From the NCBI RefSeq assembly GCF_900104175.1, contig NZ_FNIX01000001.1, positions 1,191,975 through 1,255,974 on the forward strand: a DNA stretch of 64,000 bases, written 5' to 3'. How positions within the stretch are numbered: the first letter of the stretch is position 1; the number at the start of each line of letters is the position of its first letter. The notes below the pieces were generated by a model. That model saw nothing but the letters and a program-made list of their open reading frames with translations, did not search any database and was not told the origin of the DNA. Shown piece after piece: positions 27,756-35,933 of the stretch. Made by a program: the position numbers and the translations under genes. This DNA is from Lentzea jiangxiensis (GTDB lineage Bacteria; Actinomycetota; Actinomycetes; Mycobacteriales; Pseudonocardiaceae).

Positions 27756-28733
27756 CTACCTCAGTGCCCGGTTGATCCTCGACACGAGGCCGGGGCCTTC
27801 GTAGATGAACCCGGTGTAGATCTGCACGAGGCTCGCGCCGGCGTCGACCATGCGCTTGGCGTCGTCGGGGGTCGCGATGCCACCGACGCCGATGACGGGC
27901 AGGTCGCTGTTCTTGGTGATGAACCGGACCACGTCGTTCGCGCGCCGCGTGAGGGGCTTGCCGCTGAGACCGCCGGTTTCGGACGCGTGCGCGCTCGTGA
28001 GGCCCTCACGGCTGAGGGTGGTGTTCGTGGCGATGAGGCCCTTGATGCCGTTGTCCATGCACACCTGGATGACCTCGGCGATGGCATCCTCGGTGAGGTC
28101 GGGCGCGATCTTGACCAGCATCGGCTTCGCGGTGGCCGCGGTGAGGGTCTGGACGAGCTCGGTCAGCGCCCCCTTGTCCTGCAGGCTGCGCAGGCCGGGC
28201 GTGTTCGGCGAGCTCACGTTGACGGCGTAGTAGTCGCCGTGGTCCTTCAGGGCGTTCAGCGAGTTCAGGTAGTCCTGCACGGCGTCTTCGACCGGCGTGA
28301 CCTTGGACTTGCCGAGGCTGATGCCCAGCGGGGCCTTGAGGGGCGTCCGGTCCAGCTTCGCGGCAAGCGCTTGCGCCCCCGCGTTGTTGAAGCCCATCCG
28401 GTTGATGATCGCCTCGTCCTCGCGCAGGCGGAACAGGCGCGGCTTCGGGTTGCCCGGCTGCGCGTGCCACGTGACGGTGCCGACCTCGACGAACCCGAAC
28501 CCCAGCGCGGCCCACGCCGGCAGCGCGCGCCCGTCCTTGTCGAGGCCCGCCGCGAGCCCCACGGGGTTCGGGAACCGGACGCCGAAGACGGTGCGCGGGT
28601 TGTCCTGGTTGCGGGCGAACCTCGCCAGCGGGCTCAGCCGAGCCATGACGTCGAGCGTGGTCTCGTGGACCCGCTCCGCGTCGCCGCCGTGCATTCCGAA
28701 CAACGCCCTGCGAACCACCTGCTTGTAGACCAC
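27756..28733 (-). CDS. pyrD: Quinone-dependent dihydroorotate dehydrogenase (class 2)
   Basis: The 325-residue class 2 enzyme oxidises dihydroorotate to orotate and passes electrons to menaquinone. The N-terminal helical pair ([12 protein letters not shown] and [11 protein letters not shown]) is the membrane/quinone-binding part. The barrel has [10 protein letters not shown], the catalytic-serine motif [11 protein letters not shown], the FMN lysine in VKIAPD, and the GVGGI phosphate loop. Length is normal. Confidence 0.96.
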   Translation of the reverse strand: MVYKQVVRRALFGMHGGDAERVHETTLDVMARLSPLARFARNQDNPRTVFGVRFPNPVGLAAGLDKDGRALPAWAALGFGFVEVGTVTWHAQPGNPKPRLFRLREDEAIINRMGFNNAGAQALAAKLDRTPLKAPLGISLGKSKVTPVEDAVQDYLNSLNALKDHGDYYAVNVSSPNTPGLRSLQDKGALTELVQTLTAATAKPMLVKIAPDLTEDAIAEVIQVCMDNGIKGLIATNTTLSREGLTSAHASETGGLSGKPLTRRANDVVRFITKNSDLPVIGVGGIATPDDAKRMVDAGASLVQIYTGFIYEGPGLVSRINRALR

Positions 28734-28770
28734 GCGCTCACCCTATAACGCCAGCTCAGCGTAGCCGTCG

Positions 28771-30009
28771 TCACATCGGCCCAGGCACCTTGACCGTCGC
28801 CTGCTCGTCCAGCGGCGTCCGGGGCTTCGCGAGGAACGTCACCGGCAGCTCCCGCAGGCCCCGGCTCCCGAGCGACACCCGCCACCCGAGCGGGCGCGAC
28901 GTGTCGAGGGTCAGCCCGGCGCACCGCTCCAGCAGCGTCCGGAACGCGATCTCGCCCTCCAGGCGGGCCAGCGGCGCGCCCAGGCAGAAGTGGATGCCGT
29001 GGCCGAACGCCAGGTGCTGGCGGTCCGCCCGCTCGATGTTGAGCTGGTCGGCGCGCGGGTAGCGGTTCGGGTCGTGCTCGGCGGAGGCCAGGGACAGCAG
29101 CACCACGTCACCGGCCGGGATCCGTGCGCCGCCGATCGTCAGCGGCCGCGTGGCGAACCGCAGCACGTGCGAGGTCGGGCCGTCGAAGCGCAGGAACTCC
29201 TCGATGGCGCCGGGCAGCAGGGACGACGAGCGCTGCAGCAGTTCGAGCTGCTCGGGGTGGCGCAGCAGCGCCAGCGCGCCGTTGCCGACCAGGTCCACGG
29301 CGGTCGTGTAGCCGGCCACCAGCAGCAGGAACGCGAGCGAGGCCAGTTCGTCGTCGGTGAGCGCGGTCTCGCCCTTCGCCCTGGCCAGGCCGCCGATGAG
29401 GTCGTCGTCGCCGGAGGTGCGCTTGTGGGTCACCAGGTCGCGCAGGTAACCGGAGGTCTCCTCGCGGGCCGAGGCCGCGTCACCGTCGGCCAGGCCGGTC
29501 ACCACGTCGGCCCAGTAGCGGAAGTTCTCCTGGTCGACGGCGGGGACGCCCAGGAGCTCCATGATCACGGTGATGGGCAGCGGGGCGGCGAAGTCCGCGA
29601 TCAGGTCGCAGCGCCCGGAGTCGGCGAACGAGTCGGCCAGTTGGGCGGCCACCTGCTCGATCCGGGGGCGCAGGCCGGCGATGCGGCGCGGCGTGAGCTG
29701 GCTCGACACGGCCCGGCGCAGGCGCGTGTGATCGGGCTCGTCGCTGTTCATCATGTGGTCGGACAGGTCGCCGAACCACCACGACGCGAAGTGCGGATGG
29801 CCGCGCAGGGGTTCGGCGAGCGCCGAGCCGTGGGAGGACAGCAGCGGGTTGTCCAACGCGGCACGCACGTCGGGGTAGCGGGTCACGAGCCACATCGGCA
29901 CACCGAAGGTCTCGACCCGGTGCACGGGGCCGGCGTCGCGCAGGCTCTTCAGCACCGCGTAGGGGTCGTCGGTGAAGCCGGGGCGCAACGCATCCAGATC
30001 TACCGCCAT
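28771..30009 (-). CDS. Cytochrome P450
   Basis: The 412-residue soluble P450 has the heme-binding motif FGHGIHFCLG with Cys342, the ExxR pair in AIEEFLRF, and a PxR-type region. The I-helix reads LLVAGYTTAVDL: the usual acidic residue of the AGxET proton relay is threonine. Such changes occur in P450s with unusual oxygen activation, but also in many macrolide-type enzymes. ATG 30009 is the likely start although no Shine-Dalgarno is visible; ATG 30057 would overlap the nei-like gene by 16 bases. No ferredoxin gene is nearby, and the substrate is unknown. Confidence 0.88.
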   Translation of the reverse strand: MAVDLDALRPGFTDDPYAVLKSLRDAGPVHRVETFGVPMWLVTRYPDVRAALDNPLLSSHGSALAEPLRGHPHFASWWFGDLSDHMMNSDEPDHTRLRRAVSSQLTPRRIAGLRPRIEQVAAQLADSFADSGRCDLIADFAAPLPITVIMELLGVPAVDQENFRYWADVVTGLADGDAASAREETSGYLRDLVTHKRTSGDDDLIGGLARAKGETALTDDELASLAFLLLVAGYTTAVDLVGNGALALLRHPEQLELLQRSSSLLPGAIEEFLRFDGPTSHVLRFATRPLTIGGARIPAGDVVLLSLASAEHDPNRYPRADQLNIERADRQHLAFGHGIHFCLGAPLARLEGEIAFRTLLERCAGLTLDTSRPLGWRVSLGSRGLRELPVTFLAKPRTPLDEQATVKVPGPM

Positions 30010-30041
30010 ATTGGGGCACACGGCCGGGAGAGCGCCTCGGT

Positions 30042-30803
30042 TCAACCGGATTGGCATTTTGGGCAGAAGTACACGAATCTGCCGTCGATCTCGTCCGATC
30101 GGACCCTTGTGCGGCAACGCAGGCAGGGTTTGCCCGTCCGCTCGAACACGTAGTGCTGCACCCGGAGGTCGCCGGTGGTGCTCTGCTCCGGCCGCCACTG
30201 GTTCGCCTGCAAGAGCTTGCGCGACAACGCAACCGCTCGTGAGGCGTCGACGGACGAGACAGGTGTCGTCGGCAGGACGCGCAGCAGGAAGCACACTTCC
30301 GCGCGGTAGAGGTTGCCGACACCGGCCATCACGCGCTGGTCCAGCAACGCGAGCCCGACCGGCCGTGAGGGGTCCGCGGTCAACCGCCGGATGGCCTCGT
30401 CGGCGTCGAAGTCGTCGGCCAGGAGATCGGGTCCGAGGTGCGAGATCAGTTCGTCTTCGCGGGAGGTCGGGACGAACTCCATGTCGTGCAGCGCGAACCC
30501 GATGGCCTGCCGGTCGTCGACCTCGAACACCGCGCGGGCCTGGTGCGCGGGCCGGCGCCAGCGCTCACCGGGGCGGTAGAGGTGCCACGAGCCGTCCATG
30601 CGGAAGTGGCTGCGCAGGCTGTTGCCGTCGGAGAAGTGCGTGAACATGTGCTTGCCGTACGTCCGCACGCCGAGGACGTCCAAGCCGGCCAGGTCGAGCG
30701 CGGCCAGTCTGGGGTGACGCAGTTCACCGCGGATCAGCGTCTTCCCGGCCAGCGCCTGGTGCATGCGGTGGCCCGCCAGGAAGACCGTGTCCCCTTCAGG
30801 CAT
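30042..30803 (-). CDS. Fpg/Nei-family DNA glycosylase/AP lyase
   Basis: The 253-residue enzyme begins MPEGDTV, so the mature N-terminal proline-glutamate pair is that of Nei rather than Fpg (PELPE). It has the H2TH segment around DQRVMAGVGNLYRAEV and a C-terminal zinc finger with CLRC and CPKC pairs. It should remove oxidised pyrimidines and cut the abasic site. The start overlaps the parA-like stop region by eight bases. It corresponds best to actinobacterial Nei2-type proteins. Confidence 0.9.
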   Translation of the reverse strand: MPEGDTVFLAGHRMHQALAGKTLIRGELRHPRLAALDLAGLDVLGVRTYGKHMFTHFSDGNSLRSHFRMDGSWHLYRPGERWRRPAHQARAVFEVDDRQAIGFALHDMEFVPTSREDELISHLGPDLLADDFDADEAIRRLTADPSRPVGLALLDQRVMAGVGNLYRAEVCFLLRVLPTTPVSSVDASRAVALSRKLLQANQWRPEQSTTGDLRVQHYVFERTGKPCLRCRTRVRSDEIDGRFVYFCPKCQSG

Positions 30804-31641
30804 CCACCGCTTCCTGGATCTCGTCGTCGTCGAAGTCGTGGTGCACGGCGCGGCGCCGGCTCCGCGAGATGCGCTGGATGCGGGCGAGCAGCAGGTTGAA
30901 CGCCAGCGCGACCTCACGGGCACCCGGAGTACCCCACTCGTGGATCGGCATGCATGCGCCCTGCGCCTGTTGTACTGCCAGACGGTCCGGTAACGCCACC
31001 GGCATGACTAACGGGCCGAAGATGTCCCGCAGCTCTTCGATGCGGAACTGGTGTTCGTGCGAACGCGGCCGCACGCGGTTCACGACGACGCCCAACGGTT
31101 GCAGGTCGGCGTTGTTGCTCTCGCGCTCGTTCTGCACCGCCTCGAACGCCCGCTGCACGCCCGCGACGGCGAACATCGTCGGTTCGGTGACCAGGAGGGC
31201 GCGGTCGGCCGCCACGAGCGCCGAGCGGGTCAGCTGGCCCAGCGACGGCGGGCAGTCGAGCAGCACGAGGTCGTACGGGAACTCGTCGTACATGTCCCGC
31301 AACGTGCGCAACGCGTCTTTCAGGCGGTGCAGGCGCGACTCGTTCGGATCCGGGTGGTTGAGCAACTCGGCGTCCTCGGACCCGGACAGCACGTCGATGC
31401 CGTCACCCCACCTGCTGGGGCGGATCGCCTGTTCGAGGTTCTCCTCGGACGGGTCCTGCAGGACGTCGTAGATGCTCGCCTTGGACTCCTCGGGCTCCAG
31501 CGTCGACGTGGCGTTGCACTGCGGATCGAGGTCGATCACGAGAGTGCGGACGCCGCGGCGGAGAGCGGCTGAGGCGAGGCCGAGCACCACCGTCGTCTTA
31601 CCGACGCCTCCCTTGAGGCTGAGCACGGACACCGTATGCAC
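30796..31641 (-). CDS. Orphan ParA/MinD-type ATPase
   Basis: The 281-residue protein has the deviant Walker A KGGVGKTT (residues 10-17), the VIDLDPQ switch and the LLDCPPSLG Walker B typical of ParA proteins. No parB gene and no parS-like repeats are adjacent, and the protein lacks a DNA-binding N-terminus. It may position a complex other than the chromosome origin. The C-terminal ~25 residues are unusually charged (HHDFDDDEIQEAVDA). It begins at a GTG six bases after TAGAGT on the minus strand, so the mRNA is probably leaderless. It overlaps the glycosylase gene by eight bases. Confidence 0.87.
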   Translation of the reverse strand: MHTVSVLSLKGGVGKTTVVLGLASAALRRGVRTLVIDLDPQCNATSTLEPEESKASIYDVLQDPSEENLEQAIRPSRWGDGIDVLSGSEDAELLNHPDPNESRLHRLKDALRTLRDMYDEFPYDLVLLDCPPSLGQLTRSALVAADRALLVTEPTMFAVAGVQRAFEAVQNERESNNADLQPLGVVVNRVRPRSHEHQFRIEELRDIFGPLVMPVALPDRLAVQQAQGACMPIHEWGTPGAREVALAFNLLLARIQRISRSRRRAVHHDFDDDEIQEAVDA

Positions 31642-31644
31642 AGA

Positions 31645-31672
31645 CCTACTCTAAGGTCTCCTACTCTGTAGG
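31645..31672. promoter_or_regulatory. Divergent parA-methyltransferase promoter with repeated CCTACTCT
   Basis: CCTACTCT occurs at 31645-31652 and 31660-31667, and CCTAC-TCT-GTAGG at 31660-31672 is an inverted repeat. TAGAGT (minus, 31653-31648) is six bases from the parA GTG, and TACTCT (plus, 31662-31667) is seven bases from the methyltransferase ATG. Both genes can thus start leaderless from a 33-base region whose repeats also supply the -10 boxes. Confidence 0.4.
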
Positions 31673-31674
31673 CC

Positions 31675-32394
31675 ATGCGACCGGACGCCGTACACAGGGT
31701 GCTCGACGCCGAACTGGCCGCCGCGCGGGAGCGCAGGGGTGGAGAACCGCCCCGCGTGCTCGACGTCGGAGGCGGCAGCGGTGTCTGGGCCGTGCCCCTC
31801 GCCGCGGCGGGCTGCGCGGTCACGGTCGTGGAGCCCTCCCCGAACGCGCTGGCCACGCTGCACACGCGTGCGCGCGAGGCGGGCGTGACGATCAACGCGG
31901 TCCAGGGCGACACCGACTCGCTCGGTGTTTCCGCTGGTGAGGCCGATCTGGTGCTCGCGCACGGGCTGCTGGAGGTCGTGGACGACGCCCCGGCGGCGCT
32001 GTCCTCGCTGGCTGCCGCCGTCGCCCCCGGCGGGGCGGTGTCCGTGCTGGTCGCGAACCGGTTCGCGGCGATCCTGCACCGCGCGATCGCCGGTCGCATC
32101 GTCGACGCGCGCAGGTTGCTGGACGACGACGCCGGCCAGCTCGCGGGCACGCGCGACCCGTTGCAGCGCCGGTTCGACGTCCCAGGTCTCGAGAAACTCG
32201 TCCTCGAGGCGGGGCTGTCCGTCGAGCTCCTGCAGGGACATGGCATTGTCTCAGACCTCGTACCAGGTGTGGTGCTGGACACCAATCCGGGTGCTGCCGA
32301 CGCCCTCGCCGAGCTGGAACTGGCCGCCGCCACGCGGTCCCCGCTCCGGGACGTCGCCGCCCGGCTGCACGTCCTCGCCCGCCGAACCGCCTGA
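31675..32394 (+). CDS. Class I SAM-dependent methyltransferase
   Basis: The 239-residue protein has motif I VLDVGGGSGVWAVPLA, the acidic VVEPSPNAL strand, and AVAPGGAVSVLVANR as post-motif. The C-terminal region (LLDDDAGQLAGTRDPLQRRFDVPGLEKLVLEAG) is a conserved feature of a group of actinobacterial SmtA/UbiE-like methyltransferases. The substrate is unknown. It is divergent from the parA-like gene and lies 99 bases upstream of the first sigma gene. Confidence 0.85.
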   Translation: MRPDAVHRVLDAELAAARERRGGEPPRVLDVGGGSGVWAVPLAAAGCAVTVVEPSPNALATLHTRAREAGVTINAVQGDTDSLGVSAGEADLVLAHGLLEVVDDAPAALSSLAAAVAPGGAVSVLVANRFAAILHRAIAGRIVDARRLLDDDAGQLAGTRDPLQRRFDVPGLEKLVLEAGLSVELLQGHGIVSDLVPGVVLDTNPGAADALAELELAAATRSPLRDVAARLHVLARRTA

Positions 32395-32397
32395 CAG

Positions 32398-32444
32398 CGT
32401 TTGCATTCGGGACAGTTATGTCCCCCTGAGTGGTCCCAAACGAC
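32398..32444 (+). promoter_or_regulatory. Upstream region of the first sigma gene with motifs shared with 34433-34488
   Basis: CGTTTGCATT (32398-32407) and CCCAAACGAC (32435-32444) both recur upstream of the fourth-domain sigma gene. Between them GGGAC-AGTTAT-GTCCC (32409-32424) forms a small dyad. Repeated motifs before two sigma genes suggest a shared promoter or operator. Confidence 0.35.
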
Positions 32445-32493
32445 GCGGCGGCGAAAGATGATGACTCCGCTGCCGACGTAGGGAACCGACGCG

Positions 32494-33063
32494 ATGGAAA
32501 GTTCCGACCTGCTGGCCTCCTTGGTCAACGAGGCCGTTGCGGGTGATCGGCCCGCCGTGGAACGGCTGCTGGCCTCCGTGCGTCCGCTCGTCGCCCGGTA
32601 CTGCCGTGCGCGCGTTGGACGCAATGAAAGGGCGTACGCGTCGGCTGACGACGTGGCGCAGGAGGTGTGCCTGGCGGTGCTGACGGCACTGCCCACCTAC
32701 CGCGAGCAGGGAAGACCTTTCCTGGCGTTCGTCTACGGCATCGCCGCGCACAAGGTCGCGGACGCCCATCGCGTCTCGGCGCGCAACCGGTCCGAACCCG
32801 TCGCCGAGGTGCCGGACGGGCCGTCGCTCGCCGTCGACCCGGAGGAGAACGCGCTGCTCGGCTCGCTCTCGGTCCGGCTCGGCCAGTTGCTGAGGAGCCT
32901 GCCGGACAAGCAGCGCGAGATCCTGCTGCTGCGGGTCGTGGTCGGCCTGACGGCGGAGGAGACCGCCGAGGCGACCGGCTCGACGCCGGGAGCCGTGCGG
33001 GTGGCCCAGCACCGCGCGCTGGCGAAACTGCGGACCTCCGCGGGGGTCGAGGAGCTGATTTGA
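32494..33063 (+). CDS. ECF RNA polymerase sigma factor, SigD/ShbA-like (copy 1)
   Basis: The 189-residue sigma factor has region 2 (VRPLVARYCRARVG, then SADDVAQEVCLAVLTALPTYREQGRPFLAFVYGIAAHKVADAHR) and region 4 (LPDKQREILLLRVVVGLTAEETAEATGSTPGAVRVAQHRALAKLR in the usual positions). These sequences are closest to mycobacterial SigD and streptomycete ShbA. No anti-sigma gene of the RsdA type is next to it. A TTG-started methyltransferase gene overlaps its stop by four bases. Two close paralogues lie at 33.9 and 35.2 kb. Confidence 0.92.
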   Translation: MESSDLLASLVNEAVAGDRPAVERLLASVRPLVARYCRARVGRNERAYASADDVAQEVCLAVLTALPTYREQGRPFLAFVYGIAAHKVADAHRVSARNRSEPVAEVPDGPSLAVDPEENALLGSLSVRLGQLLRSLPDKQREILLLRVVVGLTAEETAEATGSTPGAVRVAQHRALAKLRTSAGVEELI

Positions 33064-33776
33064 CCGGTGCCTTCTACGACGACCTGTCCGGGGCCTACGA
33101 CCTCATGTTCCCGGACTGGGACGCGTCGATGGCCCGGCAGGCGTCGCAACTCGCGGAGTTCATCCCGGCGGGCGCGCGCGTTCTCGACTGTGCGTGCGGT
33201 ATCGGCACGCAGGCGATCGGTTTGGCTTTGCGCGGCTATCAGGTCGTGGGCACTGATCTGAGCCCCAGGGCGGCCTCTCGGGCCGTTGTAGAGGCCTCTG
33301 CGCGTGGCGTCGCGTTGCCCACGTTCGCCGCGGACATGCGGGCGTTGCCGTTCGCCGATGACTCGTTCGACGTCGTGCTCGCCGCGGACAACGCCCTGCC
33401 GCACCTGCTGACCGCGGACGACGTGCTGGCGGCGTTGCGGGAGATGCGGCGCGTGCTGCGGCCCGGCGGCAGGCTCGTCCTCTCGACGCGCGACTACGAC
33501 GCGATCCGGCGGGAACGGCCGTTGTCGACACCGCCGTCGGTCGGACCGGGCCGGGTCGTGTGGTTCCAGCTCTGGCACTGGGACGGCGACCGGTACGAGC
33601 TGGAGATGTTCCAACTGCACGAAACGGAGTCATGGCGAGTCGTGGTGGGCAAGGCACGATATTGGGCGATCACCCGTCACGAAATCACCGACTTGGCGGA
33701 ACGAGCCGGTTTCGATTGCGTGGAGTGGTTGCTCCGTGCCTATTACCAACCGCTGCTCGTTGCTGCAAACGGGTGA
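33060..33776 (+). CDS. SAM-dependent methyltransferase coupled to a sigma gene
   Basis: The 238-residue protein starts at a TTG whose bases overlap the sigma stop (TTGA), with GAGGAG just upstream. Motif I is VLDCACGIGTQAIGLA, followed by VVGTDLSPRA and MRRVLRPGGRLVLSTRDYD, typical of glycine/sarcosine- or small-molecule methyltransferases of the UbiE type. The N-terminus FYDDLSGAYDLMFPDWD is characteristic of that group. Coupling to an ECF sigma gene suggests the sigma factor or its stimulus concerns the same process, though the substrate is unknown. Confidence 0.86.
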   Translation: MTGAFYDDLSGAYDLMFPDWDASMARQASQLAEFIPAGARVLDCACGIGTQAIGLALRGYQVVGTDLSPRAASRAVVEASARGVALPTFAADMRALPFADDSFDVVLAADNALPHLLTADDVLAALREMRRVLRPGGRLVLSTRDYDAIRRERPLSTPPSVGPGRVVWFQLWHWDGDRYELEMFQLHETESWRVVVGKARYWAITRHEITDLAERAGFDCVEWLLRAYYQPLLVAANG

Positions 33777-33861
33777 CGTTTGGAACTTATCCCTACTTTC
33801 CGCATAAGGAGTGACGCGTCGCACGTCTCCTCTCCGGGACGTCGACGAGGGGACGCTTCGG

Positions 33862-34428
33862 ATGGAGAGTTCGGCTTCAACCGCAGAGCTGGTCAGCATG
33901 GCCGTGCAGGGTGACCGCAAGGCCACTGATCTGCTGCTTCGCCACATTCGACCGCTGGTGGTGAAGTACTGTCGCGCGCGTGTGGGGCGCTCCGCGACAA
34001 CTGCGGACGACGTCGCGCAGGAGGTGTGCCTGGCCGTGCTGACGGCTCTCCCGAACTACCGGGAGCAGGGCAGGCCGTTCCTGGCATTCGTCTACGGCAT
34101 CGCGGCGCACAAGGTCGCCGACGCGCACCGGGCGCTGGCTCGTAACCGTGCGGAGCCGGTCGCGGACGTGCCCGATCAGGTCGTGCGCGGCTTCGGGCCG
34201 GAGGAGTTCGTCCTCCAGGACGAGCTGAACGGCACCCTCGGACGGCTCTTGCACGTCCTCCCCGCCAAGCAGCGCGAGATCCTCGTGCTGCGCGTCGTGG
34301 TGGGTTTGTCGGCCGAGGAGACCGCGGAGGCGGTGGGGTCGACTCCCGGCGCCGTTCGCGTCGCACAGCACCGCGCGCTCGGTCGTCTGCGCAAGGAAAT
34401 CGCGGCACTGAGTGTCCCGATCGGGTGA
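33862..34428 (+). CDS. ECF RNA polymerase sigma factor, SigD/ShbA-like (copy 2)
   Basis: The 188-residue protein begins MESS as does copy 1, at an ATG with GAGGGG ten bases upstream; an in-frame GTG at 33811 would add 17 residues not found in copy 1. Region 2 (TADDVAQEVCLAVLTALPNYREQGRPF) and region 4 (LPAKQREILVLRVVVGLSAEETAEAVGSTPGAVRVAQHR) are nearly the same as in the other two copies, so promoter specificities probably overlap. No anti-sigma gene follows. Confidence 0.92.
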   Translation: MESSASTAELVSMAVQGDRKATDLLLRHIRPLVVKYCRARVGRSATTADDVAQEVCLAVLTALPNYREQGRPFLAFVYGIAAHKVADAHRALARNRAEPVADVPDQVVRGFGPEEFVLQDELNGTLGRLLHVLPAKQREILVLRVVVGLSAEETAEAVGSTPGAVRVAQHRALGRLRKEIAALSVPIG

Positions 34429-34432
34429 CATT

Positions 34433-34488
34433 CGTTTGCATTTGCGACCAGTCGTGCGGAGTACGTGGGGTGGACGTACCCAAACGAC
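34433..34488 (+). promoter_or_regulatory. Upstream region of the divergent sigma gene with shared motifs
   Basis: CGTTTGCATT at 34433-34442 and CCCAAACGAC at 34479-34488 are exact copies of the motifs at 32398 and 32435, with a spacer of 36 instead of 27 bases. A spacing change of nine bases is close to one helical turn. Confidence 0.35.
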
Positions 34489-34530
34489 ATACCCAGAGGT
34501 AGGAAGACACCGACATAAGGACCAGGGGGC

Positions 34531-35208
34531 ATGGGAAGTTCGGACTCCGCGCTTGCCGCCGAGCGGCTGCGCATGGACGGGGTGCTGGTGCAGCACTTCC
34601 GCGAGTCGGGGCTGACCGGGCCGCGCTGGGACCAGTTCCACCGTCAGCTTCTCGGGCTCGGTCTCGGGATCGTTGCGAAGCTCGTGCGGTCGGGTGCGAT
34701 GTTCTCCCGGTGCGGTCAGCAGGGCCGGTACCTGCACCGCCAGGAGATCCCGCCGCAGGAGGCGGAAGAACTGGCGAGCGACGCGGTGTACGAGGGGTTC
34801 GTCTACTTCCGGGACCGGGGGGTTCTCGGCAGGGAGTGGACGGTCGAGCAGGGCCTGCCGTTGCGGGAGTACTTCGTCAACGCCTGCGTGCTCGCGTTCC
34901 CGAACGTCTACCGCCGCTGGCAGACGCGGGTGAACGGCTGGCAGGACGTGCGGCTGGTCGACACCCTCGCCTCGCTCGAGAACGTCGTCACCGAGGGGAA
35001 CCCCGAGGACGCCGTCGTCGAGCAGCACGCGGTGAACGCCGTGTTCGCCGCGCTGAGCGAGGACAGCAGGCGGTTGCTCTTCCTCCATGACCAGGGCTAT
35101 TCGCATGCGGAGATCGCCGAGCTGCTCAGGCTCACCCCGCGCGCGGTCGAAGGACGGATCCGGCGGGCACGTCTCGCGGTGCGCCGGCGTCCAGAAGAGG
35201 AACGGTGA
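34531..35208 (+). CDS. Sigma-70-like protein with divergent region 2
   Basis: The 225-residue protein has a clear region 4 helix-turn-helix (LSEDSRRLLFLHDQGYSHAEIAELL, RLTPRAVEGRIRRARLAVRRR). Its N-terminal ~150 residues keep only faint region 2 character (PPQEAEELASDAVYEGFVYFRD), with a cysteine and a histidine nearby that might bind metal. The family is seen in actinobacteria as uncharacterised sigma-70-like proteins. The stop overlaps the GTG of sigma copy 3 by four bases, so the two are made together; it could act as a partner or specialised sigma factor. Confidence 0.75.
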   Translation: MGSSDSALAAERLRMDGVLVQHFRESGLTGPRWDQFHRQLLGLGLGIVAKLVRSGAMFSRCGQQGRYLHRQEIPPQEAEELASDAVYEGFVYFRDRGVLGREWTVEQGLPLREYFVNACVLAFPNVYRRWQTRVNGWQDVRLVDTLASLENVVTEGNPEDAVVEQHAVNAVFAALSEDSRRLLFLHDQGYSHAEIAELLRLTPRAVEGRIRRARLAVRRRPEEER

Positions 35209-35933
35209 TCTGCGTGGAGTTCACGCCCGGCCTGCACCGGAAGGTCCCCGCGGAGGTCGTCCAGCGCTCCTCCGTCGGCGGCCCGGTGTCCGCCTCCCCG
35301 AGCACGGTCGACGCGCTGGTCGAGCGCACGGGGGGCGGTGACCGGGAGCCGGTCGACCCGCCCGCGCCCTCGTACTACTCAGGCCGTCCGGACACCGCTG
35401 ACGACCACGTTGCGCGCGCTGTCGCCGGTGACAAAGTCGCCATCGAACGGCTGTTGGGCACCATCCGGCCGTTGATCGTCCGGTACTGCCGTGCGCGCGT
35501 CGGCTCGTTCGCGTCGGCGGACGACGTCGCTCAAGACGTGTGCCTGGCCGTGCTGACCTCGCTGCCGTCCTACCGCGACCAGGGAAGGCCGTTCCTGGCG
35601 TTCGTCTACGGCATCGCGGCGCACAAGGTGGCGGACTCGTTCCGCAGCTTCTCGCGCAACCGCGCCGAGGCGGTGCCGGAGCTGCCCGAGTCGATGGACA
35701 CCGCGGCGGGCCCCGAGCAGCGGGCGATGCAGGGAGAGCTTTCCGATCAGATGGCGGTGCTTCTGCGCGTACTGCCCGAGAAGCAGCGCGAGATCGTTGT
35801 GCTGCGTGTGGTGGTGGGTCTGTCGGCGGAGGAGACGGCCGAGGCGGTCGGTTCGACGCCCGGTGCCGTGCGCGTGGCTCAGCACCGGGCCCTGAACCGG
35901 CTGCGCAAGGAGATCAGTGACACCAGCGGGTGA
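35205..35933 (+). CDS. ECF RNA polymerase sigma factor, SigD/ShbA-like (copy 3)
   Basis: This 242-residue paralogue has an extra ~60-residue N-terminal extension (CVEFTPGLHRKVPAEVV, then a Pro/Gly-rich stretch) before the same region 2 (FASADDVAQDVCLAVLTSLPSYRDQGRPF) and region 4 (LPEKQREIVVLRVVVGLSAEETAEAVGSTPG) sequences. The extension may regulate the protein. The GTG start is coupled to the previous sigma-like gene. Its 3' end overlaps the convergent glutamine synthetase-like gene by 20 bases, so the transcripts may interfere. Confidence 0.91.
   Translation: MICVEFTPGLHRKVPAEVVQRSSVGGPVSASPSTVDALVERTGGGDREPVDPPAPSYYSGRPDTADDHVARAVAGDKVAIERLLGTIRPLIVRYCRARVGSFASADDVAQDVCLAVLTSLPSYRDQGRPFLAFVYGIAAHKVADSFRSFSRNRAEAVPELPESMDTAAGPEQRAMQGELSDQMAVLLRVLPEKQREIVVLRVVVGLSAEETAEAVGSTPGAVRVAQHRALNRLRKEISDTSG

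Noticed and set aside
30796-31641. Chromosome-partition locus (parAB)
   Set aside because: No ParB gene or parS-type palindromes are nearby, so only an orphan ParA-type ATPase is claimed.
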